Assembly: GCA_031310005.1 (NCBI GenBank)
Contig: CM062380.1
Coordinates: 1,488,001-1,552,000, forward strand
DNA length: 64,000 nt
Source of the DNA: Dactylellina haptotyla
Lineage: Eukaryota > Ascomycota > Orbiliomycetes > Orbiliales > Orbiliaceae
Direction: 5' to 3'
Shown here: one piece after another, positions 36,588-47,209 of the stretch
How the letters are laid out: every line of letters begins with the position of its first letter
Position numbering within the stretch: position 1 is the first letter of the stretch
The notes under the pieces: generated by a model
Seen by the model: only the letters and a program-made list of their open reading frames with translations
Databases searched by the model: none
Told to the model about the DNA's origin: nothing
Program-made: the position numbers and the translations under genes

Positions 36588-37376
36588 CTAAATCAACAAG
36601 TAACCACCTTCAGCCTGCAGCGTCCTCCCCGTGACAAAGTAGTTTTTCATGCAATAGAGATAACTCTCCGCCAGGTTCTCCGGTGTACCAATCGTCCCCG
36701 TCAACGTCAAAGCCTTATACTTCTCCACAATCGACTTGACCGTCGCCTCGTCACCGAACTGAGAGAACAGCTCGGTCTGCACCGCTCCGGGGCTCACGCA
36801 GTTCACCCGAATGGGCTTCATATCCTTCGCCAGACCCCTCGTCATACCTTCCTTCGCCGTCGCGAACCCGATAATGGCACTGAAGTTCTCGCCGGGCTTC
36901 TCAGAGTTGACGCCGCTGGTGTTTGTAAACGACGACTCCGCTGAGACGTTCATATACGTCGTTGCGTGTTTCGCGAGGAACAGACCGCCAAAGTAGCGGA
37001 CTTTGCCCATCTTCATGGCGTCTTCGTAGGTCGCATCGGCGAGCTTGACGAGCTTGAAGCTGTCGCCCGCGGTGTTGACGACGTGGTCGAGCTTGTGGGT
37101 GTTGTTGTCCGTGGCGAACTCGTAGAGGGATTTGATCTGGTCTTCCATGTCGTCACCGGATAGATCGCAGGTCTTGCCGCTGATGCGGTCACCCGCATCC
37201 GGGTAGGAGGCTTGGATGCGCTGGATGGTCTTGTCAATGTTGGCTTGCCTGGAGGAGGCGACGATGACGCGGGCGCCGTGCTCGACGCAGGCTTCGGCGA
37301 CGCAGAAGCCGATACCTGAGGTGCCGCCGAGGACGAGGACCCGCTTGCCTTGCAGTTTGTTGATGTATTTGAGCAT
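36588..37376 (-). CDS. Atypical short-chain dehydrogenase/reductase lacking the catalytic Tyr
   Basis: This single exon encodes 262 aa, normal for classical SDRs. The nucleotide-binding motif is GGTSGIG (about residues 18-24) and a VNTAG stands in for NNAG. The later RVNCVSPGAVQTELF is standard. At the catalytic YxxxK position the sequence is FATAK, with Phe171 in place of Tyr and Lys175 kept. From memory, a fungal SDR subfamily with the same RGLA.D..PIRVN..SPG context often lacks YxxxK, so this may be a family trait rather than a lesion. A cofactor-binding fold is well supported, whereas normal oxidoreductase chemistry is doubtful. No intron and no frame breaks are seen. The next gene is divergent. 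Confidence 0.9.
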   Translation of the reverse strand: MLKYINKLQGKRVLVLGGTSGIGFCVAEACVEHGARVIVASSRQANIDKTIQRIQASYPDAGDRISGKTCDLSGDDMEDQIKSLYEFATDNNTHKLDHVVNTAGDSFKLVKLADATYEDAMKMGKVRYFGGLFLAKHATTYMNVSAESSFTNTSGVNSEKPGENFSAIIGFATAKEGMTRGLAKDMKPIRVNCVSPGAVQTELFSQFGDEATVKSIVEKYKALTLTGTIGTPENLAESYLYCMKNYFVTGRTLQAEGGYLLI

Positions 37377-38172
37377 TGTGATATTATATTATGGTATACG
37401 AGTGCAATTGATGGTATATATTAGCAAACGGTAGGGTGTGTGTAGAACAGCTATAGCCAGCTAGCTATACTCGATATCGATATCAATTGAAAAATTGAAA
37501 ATTAATTATAAAAGATATAGTATAAATTTATAGATATAAATAGAAAGCCATATCGTAGCTCGATTGGAACAAAAGATAGAAGACGTCAGAGCTTCCGAGA
37601 CACACGGCCGGACTTCTCTTAAATACCAGCTATGCCCGACCATCGCCGCTCCATGATCTCCGACGTGCGACCTGGCAACCCCGCTACCGAGCTACCAAGC
37701 CAGGCCGCACTCGTATTGATGCTGTGCCGCTCGTATGCAGATTAAATCCGGAAGCTTCGACCCCCTTGGGCCCATGGGGTTTAGATATTTAAGTCCGGGG
37801 TCTGCTACCCGTTAGGGCTAGATCTGGTAGGCGAGACTGTCGACCATCCGAAGTGGCTTCGATCTGCCCGTGAAGCTGTGTCGGTGGCATGGAGTAATTC
37901 CGGCTGCCCAAACAGGCAATCTTCTCGGTGGCACGGCGTTAGGAGAGCTGTCCAAGTCCGGCTAGGGCCCGTTGCCGCCAAGACGTTATTTTGCAGAGGG
38001 TCCCAAACAGGGAATGATTAAACAACAGCCACAACACAGCAACAGCACCCACAACACCACGAAAGAGTGCTGCCCTGGCTGCACGGGATCGCGGACTGTT
38101 CTGTCGCATCCACAGCTATCCGCGGCTTCGTTAAGTGACCCCCTCGTCTACGGGTAATCCGGTAATACAGCC
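37377..38172. other. Divergent promoter region between SDR and DUF3405 genes
   Basis: It is AT-rich near the SDR start, with a palindromic tcgatatcga at about 37471-37480. It turns GC-richer toward the DUF3405 gene. No coding exon is recognised. Confidence 0.55.
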
Positions 38173-40622
38173 ATGCATACCCTTACACAGTCAGACAAAC
38201 CAGGCACGATCCAGCAGGCGGTGGCATCGATATCCACAATGGTCGATCTCTCACGATACTTCTCTAAGCCTACGATGGCACGATATTCACAGCTCCCGTG
38301 GTCCTCGTCGGACATTGAAAGCTCTCCATCACCATCATCATCGTCATCCTCTTTATCCTCGCCTATATCGCCTTCTTCGCCACTCCTACGCCCGATATTA
38401 GACCTCGATGAGAAGCCCCTGCGGCCAAAACCCAAGCGCCAGGGTCCATCTGCATACGCACTCCGAATCAACCGAGTGAAAACCCTATTCATCCGTATTC
38501 TCTGCGGCTGCGTCTTCCTCACCATCATAACCATGGTCTTCGCCCTTAGCGGGATGAAGTCGCACACTACCCGGAAGCTCTCCAAACACCTTGACAGCAG
38601 CGCAATCTGGGAGAGTTTTCCAAAGTAAGTAATTGATTAAATCCACCCGCTCCTAAATACTCTATAATATTAGGGTTATATCATCAAAAAATGGAGAAAC
38701 TGACTGCCCGTCTCCGAATCCAGAATGATAACCTACTACAGAGGTCTCTACGAGCTCGTCCCGCTTGCCGACAACATCCCAGAGAACACGGGGCCGATGA
38801 ATACCCCGAAAGCACCGAGACCCACCACCGCGGTAGCACGACTGTTCAAGCGCGCAAAGGACGGCAAGAAGGCAAAGAAACAGAAACCAAAGCGCAAACC
38901 GAGACCGCTGCCGCCTACAGTGCCTTACTCGCCATACGCTGCCGAACATGTGGATTGTTCTTCTCTCATGTCGAATTTCACTAGTGGGTCGACAGTGATG
39001 AGGGTGTACAAAGGCGTGCACAGGGGTATGCCGGATCCGTTCTACGGGTCCTACGATCTCCTCGGTATCGATCGTGACGTCTGCTTCGAGCGCCGGACGA
39101 GACTAGGGATGTACGGCCACGTGGACCGCGAACAGATACCAATGGAGGCGAAAGACGAAGGGGTGCAATATGATCTCGAATGGAAGGATTTCGATTGGAA
39201 GAAAGTGCAGGAGACGTGTGTGCAGATGAATGGAGATAGATATGCTAAGATCCTACCTTCGGATAAAGATGAAACGAAGGGAAAAAGAACAGATGTCGAG
39301 AAGCAGAAGAAGGCGCGGACAGCATTGGTATTGAGAGTTTGGCATTCGTACGAATGGACGCGGCTGGATTACGTCAATCTTAGAAGTTTGATCACTGAGT
39401 TGAACATTAACTCTGGTGGGGAGTATGATGTCCACTTGTTGATGCATGTACAGGACCAAGATATCCCAATCTGGACAGAGAAGTCGGAGTATAACCGGGT
39501 TGTGAGGGAGAGTATCATCGCAGAGTTCCAGGGACTGGTGACCCTGTGGAACGAAAAGATGATGTCAGCGATGTACCCAAGCTTGGGAGTTGATTGGAGG
39601 GAGTTGCCGATGCACGGGTAATTACATTTCCTTACAAGATGCTCTAAAGTGATGAACGAATGGCTAATCCTACCTGATGGTTTAGGGCATACCGCTCCGT
39701 CTGGTTCCCAATGCAATACTTCGCCCGCGAACACCCAGAGTACTCGTACTTCTGGAACCTCGAGCTCGACATCAGATACACCGGCCACTGGTACCACTTC
39801 CTCGAAAAAGTCAGCGCATTCGCAAAGGCACAACCTCGCCGCGGTCTCTGGGAACGCAACAGCCGCTTCTACGTCCCATCCGTCCACGGGTCCTGGTCCG
39901 ACTTCACCGCCATGGTGGCGAACGAAGCAGACGTCAGCGAGCGAGTATGGGGACCCGTCGCCGTTGACGGTGTAAACCTAACATCCCACACGCCCACTCC
40001 GCCGTTTGAAACCCCGGAAGAGGACGAAGGATATACTTGGGGTGTGGGTGAGGAAGCCGATCTGATCACTCTTAATCCGATTTTCGACCCGAAAAACACC
40101 ACTTGGGGTCCCCGCGACGATTTCACAGGGTACGGTCGTGAACGACCTGCGAATTCCGAGGTGAACCCGTACTGGACCGGACCACCGCGGAGGGCAGCGA
40201 TCGTGGCGGTGTATAGATTCTCGCGGAGGCTGTTGGATGTGATGCACGAGGAGAACACGTTTATGCATCACACGATGTTTACTGAGATGTGGCCGGCGAC
40301 GGCGGCGTTACACCACGGGTTGAAGGCGGTGTATGCGCCCCATCCGGTGTTTATGGATCGCAGATGGCCTGGGAAGTATCTGGCTAGCGTGTTGAATAAT
40401 GGCAAGTTTGGGAGTTCGGGAGGTAGGCAGAGAAGTGTGTTTGGGGATAGGGAGCATCATTTTATGGGTAGTGGGTTTTATTATGGGAGTTATTGGCCGA
40501 GAGGGGTGTATAGGACTTGGATGGGGGAGGTTTGGGAGGGCAGAGGTGGGGAGGAGTGGGAGGAGGTGCATGGGAGGATGTGTTTGCCGGGGATGCTGCT
40601 GCATCCTGTAAAGGACTTGTAG
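38173..40622 (+). CDS. DUF3405 type II membrane protein (probable Golgi/ER luminal enzyme), 3 exons
   Basis: Predicted exons are 38173-38624, 38742-39617 and 39686-40622, joining in frame to about 754 aa. A Ser/Pro-rich cytosolic N-terminus with a long Ser run precedes one membrane helix (about residues 104-126), followed by a basic stem. The C-terminal half has the DUF3405 signature: YFWNLELDIRYTGHWYHFLE, GLWERNSRFYVPSVHGSW and a late histidine-rich GDREHHFMGSG. DUF3405 proteins occur in many filamentous fungi and have a glycosyltransferase-like layout, but I know of no established activity. The preceding helix and luminal orientation are inferred. An internal ATG at 38239 is an alternative start. 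Exon 2 begins after a CTGAC branch site and CTACAG acceptor, which removes several stops. Confidence 0.88.
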
Positions 40623-42418
40623 ATGGGAGGAAGGAGGGAGGGGAGGCGTGAGGACCCTGAAGAAAAGTGGGATGTCGTGGGATATGTGGGAGTGGAGGGA
40701 AGCTAGGAACGAAATGGGGTTGGTATATATCGAAGTACTTGGACTACTTTTGGTAGTTGAAAGGTTTGGATATGGCGTTATGCTCTTTTCTGGCGGGGTT
40801 GCATTTTTAGCGATTTTTTAGCTCTTTGGATATAAACTAGATGTCGGGCATGTTCTTATGGGTTTTTATGGAAGTTACTATATGATGTTTAATGATAGTC
40901 GAGATACTTATATTCAATTATTTGGTACACTGTTTTCGCTGGTGTTTCTATGAATAAGCTGCCCTTATGATCTCATAGCACGGGTGCATTGGGTTTCGTA
41001 ACAGATTCGCAGCTTCCATGGGTGAATGATATCCAAAGTTCATAGCTTGCTCTCGCTGCTACACCGTGCTGGATTCTTGTGATGTTAGAAAATGTCAGCC
41101 AACCCTGCCTGGGATATGCCATTATGGCTGGTGGATTGGGCTCACGCGACCAACTTCCCCGGATAATAATCCACATACCAAAGCCCCGCTCGGTAGTTAC
41201 AATTTGCAAACTTGACAGCTAAAACATCAAAACTACCCAAGACGAAATAAACCCTAAAAAGAAGGACGTCTGCGTAACCTGAAAAATGAAGCTATTGGGT
41301 AGGATTTACAGCCGTGCTCTCTGACATGTGTATGCGGAATGTGATTATCTTCGAGATCTAGAGCTCGCCTGTTTTGACCAAACCGCCATGCCCTCAACGT
41401 CGAGCATCTTCAACGAGCGCTACAAGGGAACCCGTATGTGCATATCTCATCGGTTGTCCCAGTCCCGAACACACTCAACCTATCATAGTTCCCCTCTACG
41501 GCGTGGGTATCGTGTCTTCGAAGCCTCCATCTTCTCCACCGACGAAAAAGAGAGAGAGAGCCAAAAGCTTAATACCAAGCTTTTAGGTTCAGCTGCGAGA
41601 TCTTCATACTTCCTTCCCCCCCGCATCAGAGTGCTCTAGTCTGAAAACAGCAAGCGGACGCAAAGGCGAAAGATGTATCTTCGGCTGCCGCCCTAAAATG
41701 AGTGATCGTGGGACAGCCCAGCGAGCCAACCAAGTGAGCAGCCTCTCAGCGTGCACGCCCCCCTGTCCAGATGGAGGCCGTAGCCAGCCCTCGTGCTCTG
41801 AACCAGTGGACAGGAAGCGTTCGTTTTCAGGGGAGAGAACATTGGACGAAATCGTATCTGACCTATTTTTCCCCTTCTAGGTACCCAACTTGGCTCGGGT
41901 TCGCCTGTGTTGCAGGAGGGGTGGGGCCAATTCCCGTAGGTACCCATGTTTTTTGCTCCGTGTGAGAGCTGCGAAATGCGATCATAGTGCACGACCAGTA
42001 CCTCACGACTCTTGGAGTATGATTATTGCAGCAGGAGAAGGAGGAAGAGACGAGGGACCGGACAGGATATCATCTGGTGGCTGATGGGCCGAGTACGATG
42101 GACCCGATGAGGGGTCCCTTCTCCCTCTCCTCCGGGGCTTACGTATTATGCTGTTACTCTTGAATGTTCTTGTCGTGGAGAATTCTCCGATCGACCGCTT
42201 ATTGCCCAACCAGCAACAGCTGACACGTTAATTAACATGCCGCAGAGGCTATTATTATAATATCCCATCAGGGTCACTCGGGCTTTACTTCTCTCATCCT
42301 CCTTATTACTTTCCCCTCCGCCCGTTTCTCTCTTCTTTTCTTCTTTAGAATCTATTTCATTCTTACGTAGCTTTTTTATTTTGTCTTTCCCAGAGAGACT
42401 CTGTCCGCCGCCGCAAGG
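40623..42418. other. Intergenic upstream of PPN1
   Basis: The 3' UTR of the DUF3405 gene lies at the left. A two-exon-like frame of about 47 codons (41388-41586) is the only coding-like signal and is too weak to call. A TATA-like tract (attattataata) near 42250 may serve PPN1. Confidence 0.5.
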
Positions 42419-45094
42419 ATGCGGTGCATCTGCCCGTCGTTCCTGGTGCTGCTGCTCGCAGCGAGGTTGGATATTTCATCGTCACCATTCTTCGCGTCCG
42501 CGACACCAATCGTCGGTACGCCGAATGGTGAACAGAAACCGTTAGTGGTCGTACCGCTACGACAGCCCGATGAGCCCGTTCGGAGAAAATTGCACGGCAG
42601 ATTTCTACACATCACTGGTATGTTCCCTCTTTTGACTCTCACACTCTCACTGCCTCATAACTTATGACGTCGAGCACAAGTTTATTATCTATTTACACAT
42701 TCTAAATTGATATTTCTACAGACGTCCACCCGGACCCCTTCTACACCCGCAACTCGTCCGCCTCGAAATCCCACGAATGCCACAGCGACAAAGGCCGCGC
42801 AGGGTACTGGGGTGCAGAACGATCTGACTGCGATTCACCCTTCACCCTCGCCAATGCCACCTTCGACTGGATCCGGGAGAATCTGAGAGACCAGGTCGAT
42901 TTCGTGGTTTGGACGGGGGACAGCGCACGCCACGACAATGACATCAACCACCCGAGAAGCGAGAGCCAGATATACGAGTCGAATCGGATGATGGTGCAGA
43001 TGATGTATGATGTGTTCAAGAAGGTTAGTTTCTCATGCGGGGATATCTAAAGCCCGGCTAGCTCAATCGGTAGAGCGTAAGACTCTTATATCTTAGGATA
43101 TCTTAAGGCTGCGAGTTCGAGCCTCGCGTTGGGCTGATTTTTTTTCAATAACATTTCCCTCTTGTTCTGAATAACTTTTTTTTTTTCACGATTTCTTTTT
43201 CGGGTGGTGAAACTCTTTTTTGCTAGCCGTGGATGTCTGGGACCGGGATTGATTGATTGGTGGTTTGCTAACGTCGATATACGGACTAGCCTATTCCCGA
43301 CAATGACGATAATCCGAACAACGATCTGATTATTCCAGTGTATGTTACACCCCTATCGTAAACTGGATTCCAATGATTCAACAAGATGGAAAAGAGAAAG
43401 AGAAAATGCTAATAATAATAATTGGGGACGAAATAGTATACCGACCCTCGGCAACAATGACATCATGCCGCACAACATTATGCTCCCCGGTCCGTCCTCG
43501 ACAACCCGCACATATCTCGATATCTGGCGCAACTTTGTCCCCGAAGAGCAAAAGCACGTTTTCGAGCATGGCGCATATTTCTGGGTGGAGGTTATCCCGT
43601 CCAAACTCGCCGTCTTCTCGCTCAACACGATGTACTTTTTTGCGAGCAACGCCGCTGTAGACGGGTGCGATGATCCGAACGAACCTGGGTTCCAGCAGTT
43701 CACCTGGTTGAAGATCCAATTAGACTTGATGCGGATGAGGAGAATGAAGGCTATGCTTATTGGGCACGTGCCACCCGCGAGGACCAAGAATAAGCAGGCG
43801 TGGGATGAGAGTTGTTGGGGAAAATATGTGGTCTGGTTATGGAATTATCGAGATGTGGTAGTGGGGAATATTTATGGGTAAGCTCTTTCTTCTTGTGATT
43901 ATGTCGGCAAAATGAAATTGTTGGGAAAGATGGCTAATTGATTGTAACAGGCATATGAATCTGGATCATTTCATGTTGCTGGATAGCAAGGTCGCACATA
44001 AAGTTCTCGAGGATCCGAAGGCCACATCTCTGAAGGGTATATCGACCTGGGAGGAACTAGTACACGCTGAAGCTGCGGGACCGTATCTGAGCGAACTCAG
44101 GGAGGTGCTTTCGAAAATTCCAGAGCCGCCAGAGAAACCTAAGCCCAAAAAGCCAGAGGGTCCAGAAAAGCCGCCAACTATCGAGAAGAAAAAAGGGAAG
44201 AAGGGCAAGAAAGACAAGAAAGGAAAGAAAGGAAAGAAGGGAAAGAAAGGCAAGAAGGGTAAAAAGCCGAAGGATCCGAAGAAGGAACATAAAAAGTACA
44301 TTGAGAAACTCGGCGGTAAATACGCGGAACGTTACATCCCGATCTTCGTGTCGCCATCCGTCATACCGAATTACTTCCCTTCGTTGAGGATCTTCGAGTA
44401 TAACATCACGGGATTAGTCGACGACGAAGGATTTCTGATCGATGTTCCACCGGTCGTGGGTGGAGAAGACGTCGGCCCGGCTCCACCAACGAAGCCATCA
44501 CCTGATCCCAACGTTCCGAGACCACCGCCAACTGGATCCGCACCGGGGCCTGCATACTCGCCGCAGACGTTATCAATCACCGGTATCGAACAGTATTTCG
44601 CCAATCTCACAAAATTGAACGGTTGGGTTCCCAAAGAAGAAGATGATGACGATGATGATGAGGATGCGATTTTGCCGCCGGGTGATGGGGATAAGAAGAA
44701 AAAGCCCAAGAAGCCTAAGAAGCCCCGACAGCCGCCATTGCCTTTCACTTTTGAGCTTGAGTATTCGACATCAAATGATACCAAGGGTTACAAGATGAAA
44801 GACATGTCTGTGCGCAGTTTTGTTAAACTAGCAGATCGGATGCGCGATTTAGATATTAAAGCTAAGTGTTTTGATGTCAAGGATTCGTCACTCTGTGACA
44901 ACACGGATGAATACTACGAGTTTGAAAATGCTGGCGGCGGTGGGGACGGAAAAAAGAAGAAGGGTAAAAAGGGGAGGAAACATAAGAATCACCACAAGAA
45001 ACAGCAGAAGAAGAAGGATAAACTATGGCACTTTTTTGTCAAGCGGGCGTTTGTCGGCGCTGTGGCAGATGATGATATTCAAAAGGTTTCCTAA
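42419..45094 (+). CDS. PPN1: Vacuolar endopolyphosphatase Ppn1, 5 exons
   Basis: Predicted exons are 42419-42617, 42722-43023, 43290-43339, 43437-43877 and 43951-45094, joining to 711 aa. The N-terminus is hydrophobic (signal anchor for delivery to the vacuole). The calcineurin-like phosphoesterase motifs appear in order: DVHPDPFY (67-74), WTGDSARHDND, GNNDIMPHN (189-197), LIGHVPP and YGHMNLDHF. The enzyme cuts inorganic polyphosphate chains internally in the vacuole. The last exon has an extraordinary Lys/Gly run of KKGKKGKK type around residues 411-443, a poly-Asp tract (about 640-660 in from the start of the phosphoesterase exons, nt 44637-44670) and further Lys-rich blocks near the C-terminus. 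Intron 2 (43024-43289, 266 nt) contains a complete tRNA-Lys gene in the same orientation. The other introns are 73-104 nt. Confidence 0.95.
43052..43135 (+). tRNA. tRNA-Lys (anticodon CTT) with 11-nt intron, nested in PPN1 intron 2
   Basis: A full cloverleaf folds. The acceptor stem GCCCGGC pairs with GTTGGGC (two G-U pairs), with T as discriminator. The D arm is GCTC/GAGC. The anticodon stem TAAGA pairs with TCTTA. The anticodon CTT is at 43085-43087. The variable loop is 5 nt, and the T arm is GCGAG/CTCGC with TTCGAGC loop. An 11-nt intron (43089-43099) lies one base after the anticodon, the canonical position. A box (TAGCTCAATCGG) and B box (GTTCGAGCC) are intact. T8 at 43138-43145 is a Pol III terminator. 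Mature length is 73 nt. Confidence 0.96.
43138..43145 (+). terminator. Pol III T-run terminator of tRNA-Lys
   Basis: Eight consecutive T start 3 nt after the tRNA 3' end. A second T-run at about 43176-43186 could act as a back-up terminator, still inside the PPN1 intron. Confidence 0.85.
44190..44290 (+). repeat. In-frame AAG/GGN repeat encoding a Lys/Gly tract in PPN1
   Basis: Repeats of roughly 9 nt (aag-aag-ggn) encode tandem Lys-Lys-Gly units within the last PPN1 exon. Synonymous codon changes between copies show it is not a fresh slippage product. Confidence 0.85.
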
Positions 45095-45619
45095 GGGCTG
45101 AAAGCGGCGTCTTTTTTTTTTCAAATACAAGTTCGGTTTCATTCTGCCATGGGAGAATGAAACGGTACGCTCTGGTTGCGAGACTGGATTTTGGAGTAAG
45201 CTTAGTATGGTTTTATGGGTTGGTTTTTTTCTTCTTATTTTCCTTTAGCGGGTCCTCGTTATTGCATATGGATGTTTTCTCTCTATTTTTGTTTTGGTGG
45301 TTGAACATCGTTTTAAACAGCACATTACAGGCGTTTTTTTATCAGTACAACTGGGTTTATTTTCACTTTTTGACACTCTGTATAAGTACGTATAAAATCC
45401 AAACTGTAGTAGATGTTTACATATATGAAATATGTACCAGGTGATTGAAAACATGGGATTTATTCGCCTCATCTTGCAGTTGAAATACAACCCTGAAACA
45501 CAAGAAAGAAAATCTCTATCCTGGGTATCTTTAGACAAAAGGAAAACCTAGGAGATTCGTTGTTCAACAAAGGTTTTTGAAACTTTAGCAAGTGAAATCG
45601 CCTAGCTCAAGTACCTGGA
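45095..45619. other. Intergenic between PPN1 and an unknown gene
   Basis: A T-rich 3' UTR and an AT-rich promoter. No gene is seen. Confidence 0.65.
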
Positions 45620-46477
45620 ATGTCGAATCGAAGAAGACCACCATCACTCCCTTTGGAGTCGAGGTTACCACTCCCGTCGAATGACAGTACTTACAACCCG
45701 TCCCCTGCACTGCGTCCGGACAGACCATCTGATGACACCGCCTCAATCACAAGTACATCGTTTTTCCGATCTCCAAGACAATCATTCGCTCAACCTTCGA
45801 GCTCAGAAACCTCCCAAAATACTCCCAAGAGAGTTGCTTTTCAAACCCCGCCTAATAGTTCCCCACGAGGATTGGAAAAACCTCTCCCTCGAACTCCCAT
45901 CGAACCAACGCCACCATCTGCCTCGCCGAATAGCCCCAAACTACGCACCATAGATCTAGACCCGTCATACCCACAACCCCATTTCCACCGAGCGTGGTAT
46001 AAGGAATGCCATCATCGTTTGGACTCCGTGCGTGTTCCCCTTGGTGCTCGAGGAGAGGTGGACGAGAAAGGATGTCCACTGAATAACCACAAACTATGCA
46101 TGTGTGACAGTCCGGATAAATACACCTATGAACAAATCGACCTCGACGCGGATGAAGACCCCTATTTCCCTGAAAAAGTCGTGGTAGAAAATTTCTGGGC
46201 GTTCTTGAAGGAGCGCAAGAAGACGGAACGGAGGAGTTTTGGGTTACCTGGTAGTATCGGGGGCAGCAGTAGCGGGGTAGGGTATGCCAAGAGTCTCGTT
46301 GAATCGGTGAATAAGAGTGTTAAGAAGGTGATGAGTTCAGAAGCGAAGAAGGAGAAGAAGAAGGTATTCCGCTTTGTACCTGTGTGGGTCCGCGCGGAAG
46401 GAAGATGTGAGGAGTGTACTAGGAAGAAGGCAGACGCGCCACCTGAGAGGCGAATATTTGGGCATTTGATATTGTAA
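45620..46477 (+). CDS. Protein of unknown function, Pro/Ser-rich N-terminus, Cys/His-containing C-terminal part
   Basis: This ATG-initiated frame encodes 285 aa. The first ~115 residues are Ser/Pro/Arg-rich and probably disordered, with SP/TP sites. A compact part follows: HRAWYKECHHRLDS, GCPLNNHKLCMC, an acidic YEQIDLDADEDPYFPE and VVVENFWAFLKERKK. It ends with a basic coiled stretch, FRFVPVWVRAEGRCEECTRKK and HLIL. The Cys/His pairs (CHH, CMC, CEEC) could bind zinc, which is speculation. The stop TAA lies inside a perfect donor sequence (TTGTAAGT), so the real protein might splice on to a further exon. I do not recognise the family. Confidence 0.7.
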   Translation: MSNRRRPPSLPLESRLPLPSNDSTYNPSPALRPDRPSDDTASITSTSFFRSPRQSFAQPSSSETSQNTPKRVAFQTPPNSSPRGLEKPLPRTPIEPTPPSASPNSPKLRTIDLDPSYPQPHFHRAWYKECHHRLDSVRVPLGARGEVDEKGCPLNNHKLCMCDSPDKYTYEQIDLDADEDPYFPEKVVVENFWAFLKERKKTERRSFGLPGSIGGSSSGVGYAKSLVESVNKSVKKVMSSEAKKEKKKVFRFVPVWVRAEGRCEECTRKKADAPPERRIFGHLIL

Positions 46478-47209
46478 GTAGACGAGTTAAGCTTTTCGCT
46501 TGAGGGGTACTTACCGTCCTTTCTACCGGTCTAGATAGTTATTAGGTTAGTATGCAGATTTCCCCACGTTTACGCGTAATCGGGCCTTATGCAAGATGCG
46601 TGTGAGCGGGAAGCAAAGTTATGATGTAACCTTGTCGATATCATTCGCTTTGAACCATGGTTCTCCAGAGCTCTACTTCGTGGTGCTCAAACGAAAGCTT
46701 ATTATTTCATGAATTCAAAGGATTGAGTTTTTAGTCATAGACCACGCGCTAGGAATTATTCCGATCCTCCGTCCAAAAGGCTTAGCACTAGCCATATGAG
46801 CAGCGGGGTAACGCAGCCAGAGAACATGACAGGAGGAATGCGTGGATGAGTGGTTGACATGTTGCAACAAGTTTTGCGTTGTGTCACGGGAACCTTGCAG
46901 CTGGGTGCTGCGTGAGGGTCTCAGCTGCGCACAAACCGGGCGACTGCCAAATTCGGGAGGATAACATGGACAACGCAGATGCCCTTTGTTTCTGCCACAG
47001 GAGTAAGAAGGCGGCAAAGTAACTTGTCATATATATCGTGAAAGCTTGGGGGAGAAAAAGGACGGGCTCAGGAGTGTCAGAGAATTCTATTCGAAACCTT
47101 CCAAGTTCTCAGGATCTTTTGTAGTTTATTTCGCCTACGAAGCTGCGGAGTCTATCATTGATAACGCCGCCGAATGCATTAACAATATTGATATCGCCAG
47201 ACCTAAAAT
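46478..47209. other. Intergenic upstream of the CorA-like gene
   Basis: No gene is seen. The 100-codon minus frame at 46715-47017 starts at TTG and has no domain. Confidence 0.55.

Noticed and set aside
41388-41586. Two-exon frame of about 47 codons (intron 41434-41488)
   Set aside because: Splice signals are passable and FNERYKGTR looks protein-like, but it is short, with no recognisable family and no further exons. It may be a gene relic.
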